The notes beneath the pieces were generated by a model that saw only the letters and a program-made list of their open reading frames with translations, did not search any database and was not told the origin of the DNA. The translations under genes were made by a program, and so were the position numbers. From an uncultured Lachnospiraceae bacterium (lineage in GTDB: Bacteria > Bacillota > Clostridia > Lachnospirales > Lachnospiraceae), in NCBI GenBank assembly GCA_947591115.1, contig CANQCX010000144.1:1-5074 (forward strand): 5,074 nt of DNA, in the 5' to 3' direction. This document shows, one piece after another, positions 1-5,074 of the stretch. How positions within the stretch are numbered: the stretch's first letter is position 1; each line of letters begins with the position of its first letter.

Positions 1-1253
1 CAGCGGTTTTCCTCCACGCTGTACACTTCGTCATAAAATTTGGTGGTAATCGGCTTCTGCTGGGAAAACAGCAGTTGGTTTACCGTTCCCCTCTCGATAT
101 TTTTGGAAAGCAGATTTTTAAATTTCTGATTGGAATAGAGGATTTTTTCCTGCTCGGCGTCCAAAACATAGATTCCGCAGCCGACATTCTCAAGGATTTC
201 CTCCAGAGAGGCATACGAACTTGCCAGCGAATTTTTCGCCAGACGCTTGGTTAAAATGCTCTGGATGACTCTTTTGACGTCGTTCAAAAACTCGATGTCC
301 GTAAGCTCCCAATTGCGCTGCTTCCCGCATATCCCGAAACAAAGATACATCAGCGCCGCGCCGTTGAGCTCCAGCGGCTGGAAGATTCCCGCCGTCAGCT
401 CATAATTTTGGAAAAACCGCTCAAACTGCGGAAGCCGCGCGGTGTCGGAAGAAATGATGTACTGCCTTCCGGTAAAAAACGGCGCTTCCTCCGCAGAAAC
501 TCCCTGAAACTCCGCCATCCGGCTCTGCGCGTTTTCTCCCGCATATTCGCAGATCATGTCCAGACTGCCGTTCTCCGTATTTTTCCGGATCAAAGCGGCG
601 CAAGAAACCGAAAGCGCCTTGCACGCCAGCTCTAAAATTTCGTTTACAATACTGCCGAACGCCTTTTCCGATTCCAGAAGCATCAAGATCCGCGTCATGG
701 TTTCCGAGCGGTAAAGCTGCTTTTCCATGCGTTCTTCGGAAGCCGCGCTTTTCTGCATTGCCTCCTGCGCGATCAGCTCGTCTAATTTAAAGGCGAACAT
801 CAATTTTGACAGCGATTCGAGAAACTCCACCGAACGCAGAAAGCGAAGCTCCGTCGTCGTCATCATGTATTCCGGCGGCCGGTTCCCTTCGTGCAATTCT
901 TCTTCAATGATCGCCGCAATGACCCATATGATCTGCGTTTTCCCTTCGATACGGGTCGATACGGCGCACAGCTTCAGTTCTTTTTGCGGCAATTCCGCTT
1001 CTACGACTTCTTCAATGGTGCTGTCCTTCGTCCGCTCGATCAGGGAACGATACGCCTCCTGAGGAATTCTCCCGCGGAAATAGTCCTGTTCCTCTTTCGT
1101 GCCGTAGCTTTTGGTAATCAGGCCTTCTTCCGTTCCCAGACAAAATGCATACATTCCGTTGGCAGCGCAGAAATTATCCTGAAGCATCTGCATCATTTTT
1201 TCATCGATCAACTCCGAGTTCCGGCGATCTTCCACCTTCTTATAGGCTGTCAT
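1..1253 (-). CDS. Multidomain cytoplasmic sensor protein (N-terminal sensory region, GAF-like, PAS), C-terminus outside window
   Basis: The reading frame is open from an ATG at 1253 to the window edge: 417 codons without a stop. I chose this start because AGAGGT lies 6 nt upstream. Residues about 15-120 form an alpha/beta region beginning 'LQDNFCAANGMYAF', somewhat like PocR-type ligand-binding domains (weak similarity, by eye). A charged helical linker follows (about 155-195). Residues about 190-335 look like a GAF domain, with 'LELACKALSVSCAALIRK' and 'AGIFQPLELNGAALMYLCFG' as the recognisable strand/helix pattern. A second helix leads into a PAS domain from about 348 ('ILENVGCGIYVLDAEQEKILYSN'), which is still running at the edge. 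No signal peptide or membrane segment is visible, so it should act in the cytoplasm. In clostridia this arrangement usually precedes a GGDEF and/or EAL output domain, so a cyclic-di-GMP enzyme is the best guess. A kinase or DNA-binding output is not excluded, because the output domain is not in the window. It sits 12 nt behind the methylase gene and has no promoter of its own. Confidence 0.8.
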   Translation of the reverse strand, partial: MTAYKKVEDRRNSELIDEKMMQMLQDNFCAANGMYAFCLGTEEGLITKSYGTKEEQDYFRGRIPQEAYRSLIERTKDSTIEEVVEAELPQKELKLCAVSTRIEGKTQIIWVIAAIIEEELHEGNRPPEYMMTTTELRFLRSVEFLESLSKLMFAFKLDELIAQEAMQKSAASEERMEKQLYRSETMTRILMLLESEKAFGSIVNEILELACKALSVSCAALIRKNTENGSLDMICEYAGENAQSRMAEFQGVSAEEAPFFTGRQYIISSDTARLPQFERFFQNYELTAGIFQPLELNGAALMYLCFGICGKQRNWELTDIEFLNDVKRVIQSILTKRLAKNSLASSYASLEEILENVGCGIYVLDAEQEKILYSNQKFKNLLSKNIERGTVNQLLFSQQKPITTKFYDEVYSVEENR

Positions 1254-1265
1254 CTTTTTACCTCT

Positions 1266-2747
1266 TTATCTTTTTACTCCAATAATCAATAAATAAAAAC
1301 CGCTTTTTTTCTGCATACAGGTTTCTTGGATCAGGGTAAGCTCCTTATGAAGACGGAGCTGCTTTTTTACAAACCCCATTTCATTGGTATATAAGATCAT
1401 AACGGCTTCCCGTTTCAAATGCTGCGGCGCCTTTTGGAAGAAAGCCTCATAAAACCGATCCTGCTCTTCCTTGCTCCGCTTTCCGCGAACCGGCATATTG
1501 GTAATCAGCTCGTCAAACAGATAGTCATGGGAAAAATCCATAAAATCCCGATGAATGAAATGAATGCGGATTCCGGCAAGCTGCGCATTCTCTCTCCCCA
1601 TCCGAATGGCGTCGCCAAAGATATCCGTTGCATAAATCTCTCCTGCCGGTACGTTTTTATCGCGCTCGATCAGCATCGTCCCTACTCCGCAGAACGGATC
1701 CATGATCTGCGCTTTTTCTTTTAAATAAGGTTTTGCCAGCTCCGCGATCAAAGCGGCCTCCGACGGATGGATCGAAGCGGCGATCGCATTTTTCCGATAC
1801 GAAAACCGCCGGTCTTTCTGCGTACCGCACTTCAGGCATGGGAAGAAACGTCCTTCCTTATCCGCATACAGCCGCACCTCCACTTCATAATCCGAGGTCG
1901 AATTGATCAGACTGCCTCCAAACATCCGCTCCAGCTCCGAAGCAAATTTTCTGGTAAACGCGCTTCGCTCCTCCAAAGTCATGGGACTTCTGCACTCCAC
2001 GCGAAAATAAAAGGCTCCCTCCTCTTTGTGCAGCGTCCGCAGCAGGGAAAGCAGATCGCTGTCCCGCAATTCCTTTGCCGCCGTTTTCGGCTCCGGAGAA
2101 AGCAGTCCCCGAGTATGGATCGGATAGAGCATCTCCCGATAAAGACGAAAGCCGTATAATTTCTCCGGCTGATCGGTTTTTACCAGTACCCCAAGCGGAT
2201 GCAGGCTTGTCTGCCCGACCGGTATTTTTTTCCGGATAAACTCTCGGTGAACATGGTTCATTATCAGAAGAAGCTCCAATTCTTTCCCTGACGCATCAAA
2301 CGTATGGCGCTGGATTCCTTCATAGCGGATCCGAATCTTCCGCAGGCTCCGCAGCTCTTCGGCGACGTGCTTCTGCTCGTCCTCCCGAACCTCCTGCTGC
2401 GCCAGCTCCTCTTCCCGCTTCCGAAAGAACGGAACCATATGAGGAACCGATAGTTTAGAAAGCGCCTCCAGATATGCGCTCTTGACAAAAAGCGTCTGCT
2501 CGGCCTGATAGGCTTCTAACAATGCTTCCGCCGCATGCTCATCCTGAAGGTCTCCCAGAAGAAGCGCAGCGTTTTTTCTCGTCTTGGCATCCTCAGAGTG
2601 CAAAAAACGAAGCAGAATGCCATCATTGGTTCCGATGATCTGCTTCAGCTTCTCCTGCTGCCCTTCGGCCTTTATCATTTGCCGCAAATCGCTTAAATTG
2701 CTTCGTACATTTTCCTGCCGTACAAGCTCTTGATATATCTTTTCCAA
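1266..2747 (-). CDS. HEAT-repeat / THUMP-like SAM-dependent methyltransferase, RNA methylase (UPF0020/TRM11-like) family
   Basis: This 493-residue protein has three visible parts. Residues about 40-110 are HEAT-like helical repeats ('DAKTRKNAALLLGDLQDEHAAEALLEAY'-type pairs); a highly charged stretch follows to about 135. Residues about 140-330 resemble the RNA-binding region of THUMP-containing methylases ('YEVEVRLYADKEGRFFPCLKCG', 'SYRKNAIAASIHPSEAALIAELA'), including a CxxC at C304/C307. Residues about 345-490 are a Rossmann-fold methylase: SAM-binding motif I DPFCGVGTMLIE (350-361), acidic motif II around D375 (ATDIFGD), motif III around D401, and motif IV NMPVRG (417-422). RlmL/Trm11/Trm14 relatives modify guanosines in rRNA or tRNA; the substrate here is unknown. 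Motif IV departs from the usual (N/D)PP(Y/F/W), lacking both the second proline and the aromatic residue. Translation starts at a TTG with GGGAG 7 nt upstream; the next in-frame ATG is residue 24. The gene has its own promoter and is followed at 12 nt by the sensor gene. Confidence 0.83.
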   Translation of the reverse strand: MEKIYQELVRQENVRSNLSDLRQMIKAEGQQEKLKQIIGTNDGILLRFLHSEDAKTRKNAALLLGDLQDEHAAEALLEAYQAEQTLFVKSAYLEALSKLSVPHMVPFFRKREEELAQQEVREDEQKHVAEELRSLRKIRIRYEGIQRHTFDASGKELELLLIMNHVHREFIRKKIPVGQTSLHPLGVLVKTDQPEKLYGFRLYREMLYPIHTRGLLSPEPKTAAKELRDSDLLSLLRTLHKEEGAFYFRVECRSPMTLEERSAFTRKFASELERMFGGSLINSTSDYEVEVRLYADKEGRFFPCLKCGTQKDRRFSYRKNAIAASIHPSEAALIAELAKPYLKEKAQIMDPFCGVGTMLIERDKNVPAGEIYATDIFGDAIRMGRENAQLAGIRIHFIHRDFMDFSHDYLFDELITNMPVRGKRSKEEQDRFYEAFFQKAPQHLKREAVMILYTNEMGFVKKQLRLHKELTLIQETCMQKKSGFYLLIIGVKR

Positions 2748-2754
2748 AGAAAAA

Positions 2755-2759
2755 CTCCC
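2755..2759 (-). promoter_or_regulatory. Ribosome binding site fixing a TTG start for the methylase
   Basis: GGGAG on the minus strand lies 7 nt before TTG GAA AAG (start at 2747). The nearest upstream ATG (in GGATGGGAG) is out of frame, and the next in-frame ATG is codon 24 with no comparable site, so TTG is the best start. Seen directly; use of TTG is inferred from spacing. Confidence 0.7.
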
Positions 2760-2788
2760 ATCCGGACATCATTTAAGTATCACTTTGT

Positions 2789-2817
2789 ATTGTAGCGGAT
2801 TTTCCAGCATTTTACAA
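2789..2817 (-). promoter_or_regulatory. Sigma-A-type promoter for the methylase-sensor operon
   Basis: Minus-strand -35 TTGTAA (2817-2812, 4 of 6 to consensus) and -10 TACAAT (2794-2789, 5 of 6) are separated by exactly 17 nt. Transcription should start near 2782, giving a leader of about 35 nt before the TTG start at 2747. It lies in the 103-nt gap after the amidase gene, where no terminator is visible, so read-through from the amidase could also feed the operon. Confidence 0.7.
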
Positions 2818-2850
2818 GATGAATATGCGCTTTTTCACGCTTGTTTTCCA

Positions 2851-3552
2851 TCATTTGATACGACTCTCCAAATCCTTTCGGAACGCTTTCCATGCGGCTT
2901 CATTTTCCACAAAATACTTCGGGCAGTTTTTCCCCGTTACGTCATAGTGCCGGATGACATCCTCCGCTTGCAGAGAATAGCGTCCCATCAGCCATGTCGT
3001 CAGCTCGACAAGCGACTGGTACGTTGCGTCGCTGAACTTTCCGGTTTCATCCGCAATGCAGCATTCGATGGCTATGGTATCCTTATTCCGGTCGTTTGAG
3101 GCATAGGAAATCTCGCTGCATGGAACGCACTGGATGATCTCTCCGGAAATTCCAATGATAAAATGGCTGCTTGCGGAAGTTTCCCCCGTATTGGCAAGTC
3201 CGGCGAAATAATCGCGGTTCTGCTGCGCGGTCGTTCCCGGATTCGCGGTATAGTGGATGACGATCCCGTTGACCTCCTCTAACGCGTAACCCGGGCGGGA
3301 ATACGGATTGATCGGCAAAAGCTGGACGTCCATTTCCGGCTTCTCCCCGACATAGTTTTCCTCGCCGGAATGCTGCTCAGCTTTTGCATCCGCCAAGACG
3401 GTCTTTTTGATCGTCCGGACAACCGCCGTCAAGCATGTAAGCAGCAGCGCGGCCGCAAGGACCAAGAATCCGATATGAAGGAGGATCTCCCTCTGCCTTT
3501 TCTTCTTTCTTCTATAATACCGTTCCCTTGCCTGTCTTTTGTAATCCTTCAT
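2851..3552 (-). CDS. Membrane-anchored N-acetylmuramoyl-L-alanine amidase (Amidase_2 / PGRP fold)
   Basis: The 233-residue protein should cleave the amide bond between N-acetylmuramic acid and L-alanine in peptidoglycan, outside the membrane. Residues 1-22 are strongly basic (RRKKKRQR); residues about 23-45 are a single hydrophobic segment, giving an N-in/C-out anchor with no clear signal peptidase site. A linker of about 45 residues follows, then the amidase domain (about 90-230). It shows the zinc ligands expected for the T7-lysozyme-like branch: H100 (VIHYT), H202 (RHYD) and C210 (GKNCP), with K208 in the position of the T7 catalytic lysine. H130 (SSHF) and E163 (IAIEC) are family-typical. 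Extra cysteines occur at 142, 145, 164 and 165. No LysM, SH3 or other wall-binding repeat is present. The ATG at 3552 has AAGGA 9 nt upstream. It follows the ilvE terminator by about 50 nt with no clear promoter. Wall turnover, recycling or sporulation roles are possible; the sequence does not decide. Confidence 0.9.
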   Translation of the reverse strand: MKDYKRQARERYYRRKKKRQREILLHIGFLVLAAALLLTCLTAVVRTIKKTVLADAKAEQHSGEENYVGEKPEMDVQLLPINPYSRPGYALEEVNGIVIHYTANPGTTAQQNRDYFAGLANTGETSASSHFIIGISGEIIQCVPCSEISYASNDRNKDTIAIECCIADETGKFSDATYQSLVELTTWLMGRYSLQAEDVIRHYDVTGKNCPKYFVENEAAWKAFRKDLESRIK

Positions 3553-3571
3553 ACCCGCTCATCCTTCTTGG

Positions 3572-3585
3572 TGTTCTATCGAACA
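3572..3585. repeat. Short inverted repeat in the amidase leader
   Basis: TGTTC-N4-GAACA is a perfect palindrome with 5-nt arms, lying 6 nt upstream of the amidase ribosome binding site (AAGGA, 3566-3562). It could be an operator half-site pair or chance. It is not a Firmicute LexA box, whose half-sites are in the opposite order (GAAC-N4-GTTC). Confidence 0.35.
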
Positions 3586-3603
3586 AAACAATCATTTTCG
3601 CAC

Positions 3604-3641
3604 AAAAACCGAAAAGCCCCTGCATAGGCAAAGGCTTTCCG
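3604..3641 (-). terminator. Rho-independent terminator of ilvE
   Basis: On the minus strand, CGGAAAGCC (3641-3633) pairs with GGCTTTTCG (3618-3610): a 9-bp stem with one G-T pair and a 14-nt loop that may add a small CCT/AGG inner stem. One G later comes TTTTT (3608-3604). It begins 14 nt past the ilvE stop codon and separates ilvE from the amidase gene. Confidence 0.8.
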
Positions 3642-3655
3642 CTGATTTTCCTGAA

Positions 3656-4681
3656 TTAAAGAATGGTTTTGATCCAACCCTCCGGAGCTTCGATTTTTCC
3701 CATCTGGATTCCGGTCAGGGTATCGTAGAGTTTTTTAATATTCGGACCCATTTCCTCCATGCCGCTTGGGAAGCAGATCTCTTTTCCATGGTCGTTGATT
3801 TTTCCGACCGGAGAAATTACGGCAGCCGTACCGCAAAGACCGCACTCCGCAAAATCTTTTACCTCGTCAAAATACACTTCTCGATGCTCTACCGTCATTC
3901 CCAGATATTTTTCCGCTACGACCATCAGAGAACGGCGGGTAATCGAAGGAAGGATGCTCTCCGATTTCGGAGTGACAAATTTGCCGTCTTTGGTAATGAA
4001 CACAAAGTTTGCTCCTCCGGTTTCCTCTACCTTCGTCCTGGTTGACGGATCCAGATACATATTCTCGTCAAATCCCTTTTCATGCGCATCTACGATCGCA
4101 TGAAGGCTCATCGCATAGTTCAGGCCCGCTTTGATGTGTCCCGTTCCATGAGGCGCCGCGCGATCGAAATCCGATACGCGAATCGTCAGCGGCTTTGCAC
4201 CGCCTTTGAAATACGGACCTACCGGAGTGACAAAAATACGGAACTGATACTCATCCGCCGGTTTTACGCCGATAACGGAATTCGAACCGATCATAAACGG
4301 ACGGATATAAAGCGTCGCGCCGGAGCCGTATGGCGGCACCCATGCTTCATTCGCTTTTACCACCTGTTCTACCGCCTCTACAAAACGCTCCTCCGGAAAC
4401 GGCGGCATTTCCAGACGTTCACAGGTTTCTTTCATACGCTGCGCATTCAGATCCGGACGGAAGCATACGATATGTCCGTCCTCCGTCGTATACGCTTTCA
4501 ATCCCTCAAAGCAAGACTGGGAATACTGGAAAACGCATGCACATTCATTCAGCGTCACATTGGAATCGGTAGTGATTTCGCCGTCATCCCATTTGCCGTC
4601 CTTGTAATTGGAAACATAGCGGTAATCCGCTGCCATATAGCCAAATCCCAAGTTCGCCCAATCCAGATTTTTCTTTTCCAT
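3656..4681 (-). CDS. ilvE: Branched-chain amino acid aminotransferase
   Basis: This PLP-dependent fold-type IV transaminase interconverts leucine, isoleucine and valine with their 2-oxo acids using glutamate/2-oxoglutarate, as the last step of synthesis or first step of breakdown, in the cytosol. From the ATG at 4681 it is 341 residues, normal for the mammalian/Firmicute-type subfamily. Numbered from that ATG, landmarks are FQYSQSCFEGLKAY (about 51-64), LYIRPFMIG (about 125-133), the PLP-binding lysine K184 in GHIKAGLNYA, the cofactor motif EETGGANF (219-226) with E220 probably aligning with the pyridine-nitrogen glutamate, LPSITRRSL (phosphate binding, about 244-252) and CGTAAVISPVG (about 283-293). 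A CxxC (C280/C283) precedes this last loop. An in-frame TTG two codons upstream (4687) would sit only 2 nt from GGAGG and is unlikely to be the start. The gene is monocistronic by appearance: its own promoter with palindromic boxes upstream and a terminator downstream. No T-box leader is seen. Confidence 0.95.
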   Translation of the reverse strand: MEKKNLDWANLGFGYMAADYRYVSNYKDGKWDDGEITTDSNVTLNECACVFQYSQSCFEGLKAYTTEDGHIVCFRPDLNAQRMKETCERLEMPPFPEERFVEAVEQVVKANEAWVPPYGSGATLYIRPFMIGSNSVIGVKPADEYQFRIFVTPVGPYFKGGAKPLTIRVSDFDRAAPHGTGHIKAGLNYAMSLHAIVDAHEKGFDENMYLDPSTRTKVEETGGANFVFITKDGKFVTPKSESILPSITRRSLMVVAEKYLGMTVEHREVYFDEVKDFAECGLCGTAAVISPVGKINDHGKEICFPSGMEEMGPNIKKLYDTLTGIQMGKIEAPEGWIKTIL

Positions 4682-4689
4682 AAACAAAT

Positions 4690-4694
4690 CCTCC
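4690..4694 (-). promoter_or_regulatory. Strong ribosome binding site deciding the ilvE start
   Basis: GGAGG lies 8 nt before the ATG at 4681 but only 2 nt before the in-frame TTG at 4687. Normal spacing therefore favours the ATG and a protein beginning MEKKNLDW. Confidence 0.85.
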
Positions 4695-4698
4695 GTTC

Positions 4699-4715
4699 CT
4701 ATAACCAGATGTTAT
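4699..4715. promoter_or_regulatory. Palindromic box 1 (putative operator, downstream of ilvE start of transcription)
   Basis: CTATAACCAGATGTTAT (plus strand) is identical over 17 nt to a second copy at 4792-4808. Its core is ATAAC-N5-GTTAT; in this copy the arms extend to TATAAC/GTTATA (6 nt). It lies between the predicted transcription start (about 4736) and the ribosome binding site, where a bound repressor would block elongation or initiation. In RNA it could also form a small AT-rich hairpin 8 nt before GGAGG. The cognate regulator is not in the window and I cannot name it; the motif does not match CodY or a T-box. Confidence 0.65.
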
Positions 4716-4729
4716 AAATCACTGTGTTT

Positions 4730-4744
4730 ATTATTTGAAATAAT
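4730..4744. repeat. Perfect 15-bp palindrome at the predicted ilvE transcription start
   Basis: ATTATTTGAAATAAT has 7-nt arms around a single central base (4737). It touches the downstream edge of the -10 element (4748-4743) and covers the expected start of transcription. It may be an operator, or simply AT-rich promoter sequence. It differs from the CodY consensus at about 6 of 15 positions, so I do not call it a CodY site. Confidence 0.45.
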
Positions 4745-4771
4745 TCTAGTACAAAGAACTTCATTTGTCCA
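4743..4771 (-). promoter_or_regulatory. Sigma-A-type promoter of ilvE
   Basis: Minus-strand -35 TGGACA (4771-4766, 5 of 6 to consensus) and -10 TAGAAT (4748-4743, 5 of 6) are spaced by exactly 17 nt. The transcription start is expected near 4736, giving a leader of about 55 nt before the ATG. The leader is too short for a T-box or classical attenuator, so control is more likely by DNA-binding at the flanking palindromes. Confidence 0.8.
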
Positions 4772-4791
4772 GTTGAAAAAATTCATACAGG

Positions 4792-4808
4792 CTATAACCA
4801 GATGTTAT
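4792..4808. promoter_or_regulatory. Palindromic box 2 (putative operator, upstream of the ilvE -35)
   Basis: CTATAACCAGATGTTAT repeats box 1 exactly; identity stops at both ends of the 17 nt, which argues against a simple larger duplication. Its centre (4800) is 93 bp from that of box 1 (4707) and about 64 bp upstream of the predicted ilvE start. It begins 5 nt after the folC stop codon. It is a poor terminator for folC: the stem would be 5 AT-rich pairs and the next T-run (TTTTTT) is about 13 nt further on. Confidence 0.65.
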
Positions 4809-4813
4809 GCATT

Positions 4814-5074
4814 TTATTGGGGATAATACCGCATCACTTCTCCCACGAAATATAAAGAACCGAGCGCAATGTTTTTTGCGTCCGCCGGAAGCTGCCGGAG
4901 ACATTCCTCCACACTGTCAAACGCGCGCGCCGAAAGTCCTTTTGCCCGAATGCATTCCGCCAGCCGCTCCCCGTAAAGCGCGCGGCTGCTTTTCGGGGTA
5001 ACCGTTCGAAAATCCAATGCCAGCGGAAGCAGCGTCTCTATCATCGCTCCGTAATCCTTTTCTTCCATAACGCC
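4814..5074 (-). CDS. folC: Folylpolyglutamate synthase / dihydrofolate synthase, C-terminal fragment (cut by window edge)
   Basis: Only the last 86 residues are in the window; the frame continues past position 5074, and the ATG at 5068 is internal. The visible part matches the C-terminal (Mur-ligase C) domain of FolC: 'GVMEEKDYGAMIETLLPLA' (the family's G-x-x-x-D/E-K-D-Y segment), 'TVTPKSSRAL' (the TP-x-x-RAL motif), a variable helix with 'SVEECLRQL', and the terminal 'GSLYFVGEVMRYY' strand-helix. FolC adds glutamates to folates and, in bifunctional forms, also makes dihydrofolate from dihydropteroate, in the cytosol using ATP. The visible segment does not show whether this one is bifunctional. 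It runs toward ilvE with a 132-nt gap to the ilvE start; no convincing terminator lies between, so some read-through is possible. Confidence 0.88.
   Translation of the reverse strand, partial: GVMEEKDYGAMIETLLPLALDFRTVTPKSSRALYGERLAECIRAKGLSARAFDSVEECLRQLPADAKNIALGSLYFVGEVMRYYPQ

Noticed and set aside
727..1292. Overlapping plus-strand open frames opposite the sensor gene
   Set aside because: They mirror the codon pattern of the minus-strand sensor gene, overlap each other in different frames, and show no recognisable domain or ribosome binding site.
2821..2853. Terminator after the amidase stop codon
   Set aside because: The best pairing is a 3-4 bp GCG/CGC or GATG/CATC stem with no following T-run.
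3572..3585. LexA/SOS box upstream of the amidase
   Set aside because: The half-sites are in the reverse order (GTTC-N4-GAAC) from the Firmicute LexA box (GAAC-N4-GTTC).
4685..4687. TTG at 4687 as the ilvE start
   Set aside because: Only 2 nt separate it from GGAGG; the ATG at 4681 has an 8-nt spacing.
4082..4717. Long plus-strand open frame (211 codons) opposite ilvE
   Set aside because: It is antisense to a clearly conserved aminotransferase, crosses the ilvE start and ribosome binding site, and its translation shows no family motif.
4730..4744. CodY box at the ilvE promoter
   Set aside because: The best alignments to AATTTTCWGAAAATT have about six mismatches.
4776..4808. Hairpin plus T-run after folC as a rho-independent terminator
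   Set aside because: The possible stem is only 5 AT-rich pairs and the T-run starts about 13 nt after it; the dyad is better explained as one of a pair of operator-like boxes.

Overview
The window reads as a stretch of a low-to-moderate-GC Firmicute chromosome, most likely from a Clostridia/Lachnospiraceae-type anaerobe. The reasons are strong GGAGG-like ribosome binding sites, sigma-A-type promoters with 17-bp spacers, a mammalian-type branched-chain aminotransferase of the clostridial kind, a cysteine-rich membrane-anchored Amidase_2 protein, and a large GAF/PAS sensor of a style common in that family. The genus cannot be fixed from this sequence alone. All five supported genes lie on the minus strand, so the window is transcribed from high to low coordinates. 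I see no mobile element, CRISPR array, tRNA or rRNA.

In transcription order the layout is as follows. (1) 5074-4814 is the C-terminal end of folC (folylpolyglutamate/dihydrofolate synthase), cut by the window edge. (2) 4813-4682 is a dense regulatory region: a near-consensus promoter for ilvE, two identical 17-nt palindromic boxes bracketing that promoter, and a perfect 15-bp palindrome over the predicted transcription start. (3) 4681-3656 is ilvE, ending in a rho-independent terminator at 3641-3604. (4) 3552-2851 is a membrane-anchored N-acetylmuramoyl-L-alanine amidase with no convincing promoter or terminator of its own. (5) 2817-2789 is a good promoter driving a two-gene unit: a HEAT-repeat/THUMP-like SAM-dependent RNA-methylase-family protein (2747-1266, TTG start), then, 12 nt later, a large GAF-PAS sensory protein (1253 to beyond position 1) whose output domain lies outside the window.

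Functionally these are a folate enzyme, a branched-chain amino acid enzyme, a cell-wall hydrolase, a putative RNA modification enzyme and a cytoplasmic signalling protein. They look like neighbours rather than one pathway, except that the methylase and sensor are probably co-transcribed and translationally close. No new multi-gene system is evident. The most interesting unexplained signal is the pair of palindromic boxes around the ilvE promoter, which looks like an operator pair for an unidentified regulator. The methylase is also notable for its domain mix and its non-standard catalytic motif.
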